Assembly: GCF_008704395.1 (NCBI RefSeq)
Contig: NZ_CP023695.1
Coordinates: forward strand, 3,906,001 to 3,970,000
Direction: 5' to 3'
Length of the DNA stretch: 64,000 nucleotides
DNA from: Streptomyces alboniger
GTDB lineage: Bacteria > Actinomycetota > Actinomycetes > Streptomycetales > Streptomycetaceae
The notes under the pieces were generated by a model. It made no database searches and was not told where the DNA came from. It saw only the letters and a program-made list of their open reading frames with translations. Of the stretch, positions 61,280-64,000 are shown one piece after another (position 1 is the first letter of the stretch; each line of letters begins with the position of its first letter). The translations under genes and the position numbers were made by a program.

Positions 61280-62395
61280 TCAGGCCCTGTCGTCCTCAGC
61301 GGCGTCTTCCGAGGCGTCCTCGGCCTGCCCGTTCTGAAGGACAGGCCCCTCGCCCGGAGCCAGCGTGCTGAGAATGCGCTCCAGGTCCTCCAGGGAGGCG
61401 AAGTCGACGACGATCTTGCCCTTCTTCTGGCCCAAATCCACCCGCACCCGGGTCTCGAACCGGTCCGAGAGCCGGGTGGCGAGGCTGCTCAGCGCCGGCG
61501 AAAGCCGGGCACCGGCACGCGGCCCCTTGGCCTTGGGAGCGCTCTGCGGCCGTGACCCCATGAGGGTCACGATCTCCTCGACGGCACGCACCGAAAGGCC
61601 TTCGGCCACGATCCGGTGAGCCAGCCGGTCCTGTTCCTCCGAGTCCTCGACGGAGAGCAGCGCGCGGGCGTGCCCCGCGGAGAGAACCCCGGCGGCCACC
61701 CTGCGCTGCACGGCCGGCGAGAGCTTCAGCAGGCGCAGCGTGTTGGAGACCTGCGGGCGGGACCGGCCGATGCGGTCCGCCAGCTGGTCGTGCGTGCAGT
61801 TGAAGTCCTTGAGCAACTGGTCGTAGGCGGCTGCCTCTTCCAGAGGGTTCAGCTGGGCGCGGTGCAGGTTCTCCAGCAGCGCGTCCAGCAGGAGCTTGTC
61901 GTCGTCCGTGGCCCGCACGATCGCCGGGATACGCTCCAGGCCCGCTTCACGGCAGGCCCGCCAGCGCCGCTCGCCCATGATGAGTTCGTAGCGCGCGGGG
62001 CCCAACTGCCGTACGACGACCGGCTGGAGAAGCCCGACCTCCTTGATGGAGGTGACCAGCTCCGCGAGAGCGTCCTCGTCGAAGACCTCACGAGGCTGCC
62101 GCGGGTTGGGCGAGATGAAGTCGAGCGGCAGCTCGGCGAAGTGCGCACCGGCCACCGGAGCGTTCTCCAGGGCCTCCACGGACCGCTGGGCCGGCTCCGC
62201 CGTTTCGTGTGAAACAGGGCTCTGCGGAAGCGCGGTCACCTTCGCCGCGGCCACTCCCCGCTCGGCAGTGAGTACCGGCACAACCGTGGGGGACGTCGAG
62301 GCTCCCGCCGCGCTCTGCGACACCTGCTTCTCTGTCGGGGCCGCAGGGATCAAGGCACCGAGGCCTCGCCCCAGTCCCCTCCGTCGCTCGCTCAC
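61280..62395 (-). CDS. parB: Chromosome-partitioning protein ParB
   Basis: 371-residue CTP-dependent parS-binding clamp. The N-terminus [20 protein letters not shown] is the ParA-contact region; the ParB/Srx fold includes [20 protein letters not shown] and [13 protein letters not shown]; the helix-turn-helix is [20 protein letters not shown]; the C-terminal dimerisation domain ends with a Glu/Asp-rich tail. GTG 62395 overlaps the parA stop (GTGA). In streptomycetes it loads on oriC-proximal parS sites and helps segregate spore chromosomes. A degenerate parS lies within the gene at 62202. Confidence 0.97.
   Translation of the reverse strand: MSERRRGLGRGLGALIPAAPTEKQVSQSAAGASTSPTVVPVLTAERGVAAAKVTALPQSPVSHETAEPAQRSVEALENAPVAGAHFAELPLDFISPNPRQPREVFDEDALAELVTSIKEVGLLQPVVVRQLGPARYELIMGERRWRACREAGLERIPAIVRATDDDKLLLDALLENLHRAQLNPLEEAAAYDQLLKDFNCTHDQLADRIGRSRPQVSNTLRLLKLSPAVQRRVAAGVLSAGHARALLSVEDSEEQDRLAHRIVAEGLSVRAVEEIVTLMGSRPQSAPKAKGPRAGARLSPALSSLATRLSDRFETRVRVDLGQKKGKIVVDFASLEDLERILSTLAPGEGPVLQNGQAEDASEDAAEDDRA
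62202..62215. other. parS: Degenerate parS inside parB (two mismatches)
   Basis: GTTTCGTGTGAAAC differs from parS at two central positions. Might be a weak ParB site or a decayed one. Confidence 0.4.
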
Positions 62396-63468
62396 TGCAT
62401 CCCCTCCGTCGTGCTGTGCTGGTCGTTCTGAGCGCCCGCGTGGGCGTGTTGGACGTCGTAGCGCACTCCGACTCCGCGCAGCGCGATCTCGCGTGCCGCT
62501 TCGAAGTAGGAGAGGGCGCCGCTCGATCCCGGGTCGTAGGTGAGCACCGTCTGGCCGTAGCTCGGAGCCTCCGAGATGCGGACCGAGCGCGGGATGCTGG
62601 TCCGCAGCACCTCGCCGCCGAAGTGGTTGCGCACCTCGTCCGCCACCTGGGAGGCGAGCCGGGTCCTGCCGTCGTACATGGTGAGCAGGATCGTCGAGAC
62701 GTGCAGGTTGGGGTTGAGATGGCCCCGCACGAGGTCGACGTTGCGCAGGAGCTGGCCGAGCCCTTCCAGTGCGTAGTACTCGCACTGGATGGGGATCAGC
62801 ACCTCCGCGCCGGCCACCAGGGCATTGACCGTCAGCAGTCCGAGGGACGGCGGGCAGTCGATGAGGATGTAGTCCAGCGGCTGCTCGTAGGCCTGGATGG
62901 CCCGCTGAAGCCGGCTCTCCCGCGCCACCAGGGACACCAGCTCGATCTCCGCACCGGCGAGATCGATCGTGGCCGGGGCGCAGAAGAGACCCTCGACGTC
63001 CGTCACCGGCTGAACGACGTCGGAGAGCGGCTTGCTCTCGACCAGGACGTCGTAGATGGACGGCACTTCGGCGTGATGGTCGATACCGAGAGCGGTGGAG
63101 GCGTTGCCCTGCGGGTCGAGGTCGATCACCAGGACGCGGGCGCCGTGCAGAGCGAGCGAGGCGGCGAGATTGACGGTTGTCGTCGTCTTGCCCACCCCGC
63201 CCTTCTGATTGGCGACCACCATGACACGGGTCTGCTCGGGGCGTGGCAGGCCTTCGCCCGCGCGGCCGAGGGCTTCCACCGCCAGTTGGGCAGCACGACC
63301 GATGGGGGTGTCGTCCATCGGGGTCGGTGTTTCACGTGAAACATCCTCCCCCGCCGATTCGGTACGGGGACCGGGGACCGGATCGGTCATCGGTCCCGCG
63401 ATGTTGGCGTCGGACCGCAAGGATTCACTCTCCTCGACATCAGGCTCGCAATGAACAGAGCCTCCCAT
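62392..63468 (-). CDS. parA: Chromosome-partitioning ATPase ParA
   Basis: 358-residue Walker-type partition ATPase, using the ATG 63468 ([20 protein letters not shown]). Deviant Walker [13 protein letters not shown] near residue 90, then [23 protein letters not shown] and the C-terminal SYGQTVL region. Its first 80 residues are polar and contain a parS-coded HVK/RET stretch. The frame stays open upstream to 63639 without a better start. DnaA boxes lie immediately upstream. Works with ParB in moving origins during sporulation. Confidence 0.93.
   Translation of the reverse strand: MGGSVHCEPDVEESESLRSDANIAGPMTDPVPGPRTESAGEDVSRETPTPMDDTPIGRAAQLAVEALGRAGEGLPRPEQTRVMVVANQKGGVGKTTTTVNLAASLALHGARVLVIDLDPQGNASTALGIDHHAEVPSIYDVLVESKPLSDVVQPVTDVEGLFCAPATIDLAGAEIELVSLVARESRLQRAIQAYEQPLDYILIDCPPSLGLLTVNALVAGAEVLIPIQCEYYALEGLGQLLRNVDLVRGHLNPNLHVSTILLTMYDGRTRLASQVADEVRNHFGGEVLRTSIPRSVRISEAPSYGQTVLTYDPGSSGALSYFEAAREIALRGVGVRYDVQHAHAGAQNDQHSTTEGMQ
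63329..63342. other. parS: parS site inside parA
   Basis: Perfect GTTTCACGTGAAAC within the parA N-terminal coding region, coding for DVSRETP. Confidence 0.9.
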
Positions 63469-63504
63469 GCTTTGAGGGTCATGAACCAGCGAGGCCCGGT
63501 CTTC

Positions 63505-63531
63505 TGTGGACGAATCCCCCTCTGTGGACAA
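63505..63531. promoter_or_regulatory. DnaA boxes upstream of parA
   Basis: TGTGGACAA at 63523-63531 is a perfect Streptomyces DnaA box (TTGTCCACA) on the minus strand, and TGTGGACGA at 63505-63513 is one base off. Both lie 37-63 bp upstream of the preferred parA start, so DnaA could influence parAB transcription or be titrated here. Confidence 0.55.
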
Positions 63532-63623
63532 CTCCGTGCCCTTATCGAGGGACCCAAGTGGTCGACGTTCGCGAGGTTCCGCGGCGCGGCCGCGACTGAT
63601 GATGCCATGCAGCAGTGAGCGAC

Positions 63624-63637
63624 GTTTCACGTGAAAC
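63624..63637. other. parS: parS site between parA and rsmG
   Basis: Perfect GTTTCACGTGAAAC in the gap between the parA upstream region and the rsmG stop. Confidence 0.9.
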
Positions 63638-63725
63638 ACGATGCACGGCAGCCGGGGTGCCGCTGGCGCGACACCCCGGGATGCGTACGTTTGGCAGATT
63701 TTGTGGAGTACAGCCCGCCGAGCCG

Positions 63726-64000
63726 TCAGCCGCGGCGGCGCCTCGCACGCCCGGTGCGCGCGGCCTTGGCCCGCTTCGCGGCGAAGCGCACACCTCCCGG
63801 GCTCTCCCCGACCTCGACCCGCACGACGGTGGACAACGGATCCACCACGCCCTCACCGACATGCAGGACCGAGGTGCCCACCGCACCGAGCTTGCTCAGC
63901 GCGGATCCAGCGGCCTTGACCTCTTCCTCGGCGGTGTCGCCCTTGAGGAGGAGCATCTCCCCATAAGGACGCAGCAGCGGGACGCCCCAGGCAGCCAGGC
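63726..64000 (-). CDS. rsmG: 16S rRNA (guanine-N7) methyltransferase RsmG, C-terminal part
   Basis: The window holds the last 91 residues, including LLRPYGEMLLLKGDTAEEEV and a Lys/Arg-rich end (RAKAARTGRARRRRG), the expected C-terminus of RsmG (GidB), which makes m7G527 in 16S rRNA; its loss confers low-level streptomycin resistance. Order rsmG-parA-parB is the conserved origin-proximal order. The start lies beyond the window. Confidence 0.9.
   Translation of the reverse strand, partial: LAAWGVPLLRPYGEMLLLKGDTAEEEVKAAGSALSKLGAVGTSVLHVGEGVVDPLSTVVRVEVGESPGGVRFAAKRAKAARTGRARRRRG

Noticed and set aside
63828..63836. GGTGGACAA as a third DnaA box near parA
   Set aside because: It is inside the rsmG coding sequence, has one mismatch, and such 8-of-9 matches are expected by chance.

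Overview
The window is a high-GC actinobacterial chromosome segment with Streptomyces gene content and order: SsgA/SsgR sporulation proteins, a FemX-type ligase, the rpsF-ssb-rpsR-rplI operon, murJ/pseudokinase/sigM/trxBA, and parAB followed by rsmG. Eleven perfect 14-bp parS palindromes (GTTTCACGTGAAAC) and two degenerate ones are spread over it, densest toward the right end. With parB-parA-rsmG at the right edge, the replication origin should lie a few kilobases beyond position 64000. I see no phage, insertion sequence, CRISPR array, rRNA or tRNA gene.

Layout. 1-5.7 kb: leftward cydA-cydB-cydCD operon (cytochrome bd oxidase and its exporter) behind a Rex-type operator. 5.8-10.8 kb: aminotransferase, LacI regulator with an upstream micro-ORF, metallophosphoesterase, small membrane protein. 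10.8-16 kb: thiC under a TPP riboswitch, YibE/F protein, ssgR-ssgA. 16-25 kb: small membrane proteins, cupin, cystathionine-lyase-like enzyme, Nudix hydrolase, a globin-reductase with a long Ala/Pro linker, a deletion scar joining two truncated genes, and acetyltransferase, GlcG-like and MFS genes. 25-32 kb: MarR and GNAT genes, serine hydrolase, SDR, and a DUF4097-DrrA-DrrB transporter operon facing a regulator that joins an IS30-type helix-turn-helix to a MarR-like domain. 31.9-37 kb: dnaB, a MATE exporter and the ribosomal/SSB operon. 37-46.7 kb: femX, a racemase-like protein, a GT87-like membrane protein, a class A penicillin-binding protein, PadR and inositol-phosphate synthase. 46.7-60.3 kb: MFS, LppU-like protein, CCA-adding enzyme, DUF6049 protein, MurJ, pseudokinase, SigM, anti-sigma factor, thioredoxin reductase, thioredoxin. 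60.3-64 kb: GNAT, parB, parA and the 3' part of rsmG.

Themes. The right half is an origin-proximal block for replication (dnaB, ssb), segregation (parAB, parS), cell-wall synthesis (PBP, MurJ, pseudokinase, FemX) and thiol redox balance (sigM, trxBA with a SigR-type promoter). Several parS sites lie inside transcription-terminator-like hairpins, inside coding sequence, or across a start codon. The most unusual local structures are the twin-parS hairpin at 25988-26045, the IS30-HTH/MarR regulator with its repeated CGTTGCA motifs, the micro-ORF at 7195, and the deletion scar near 21.9 kb.
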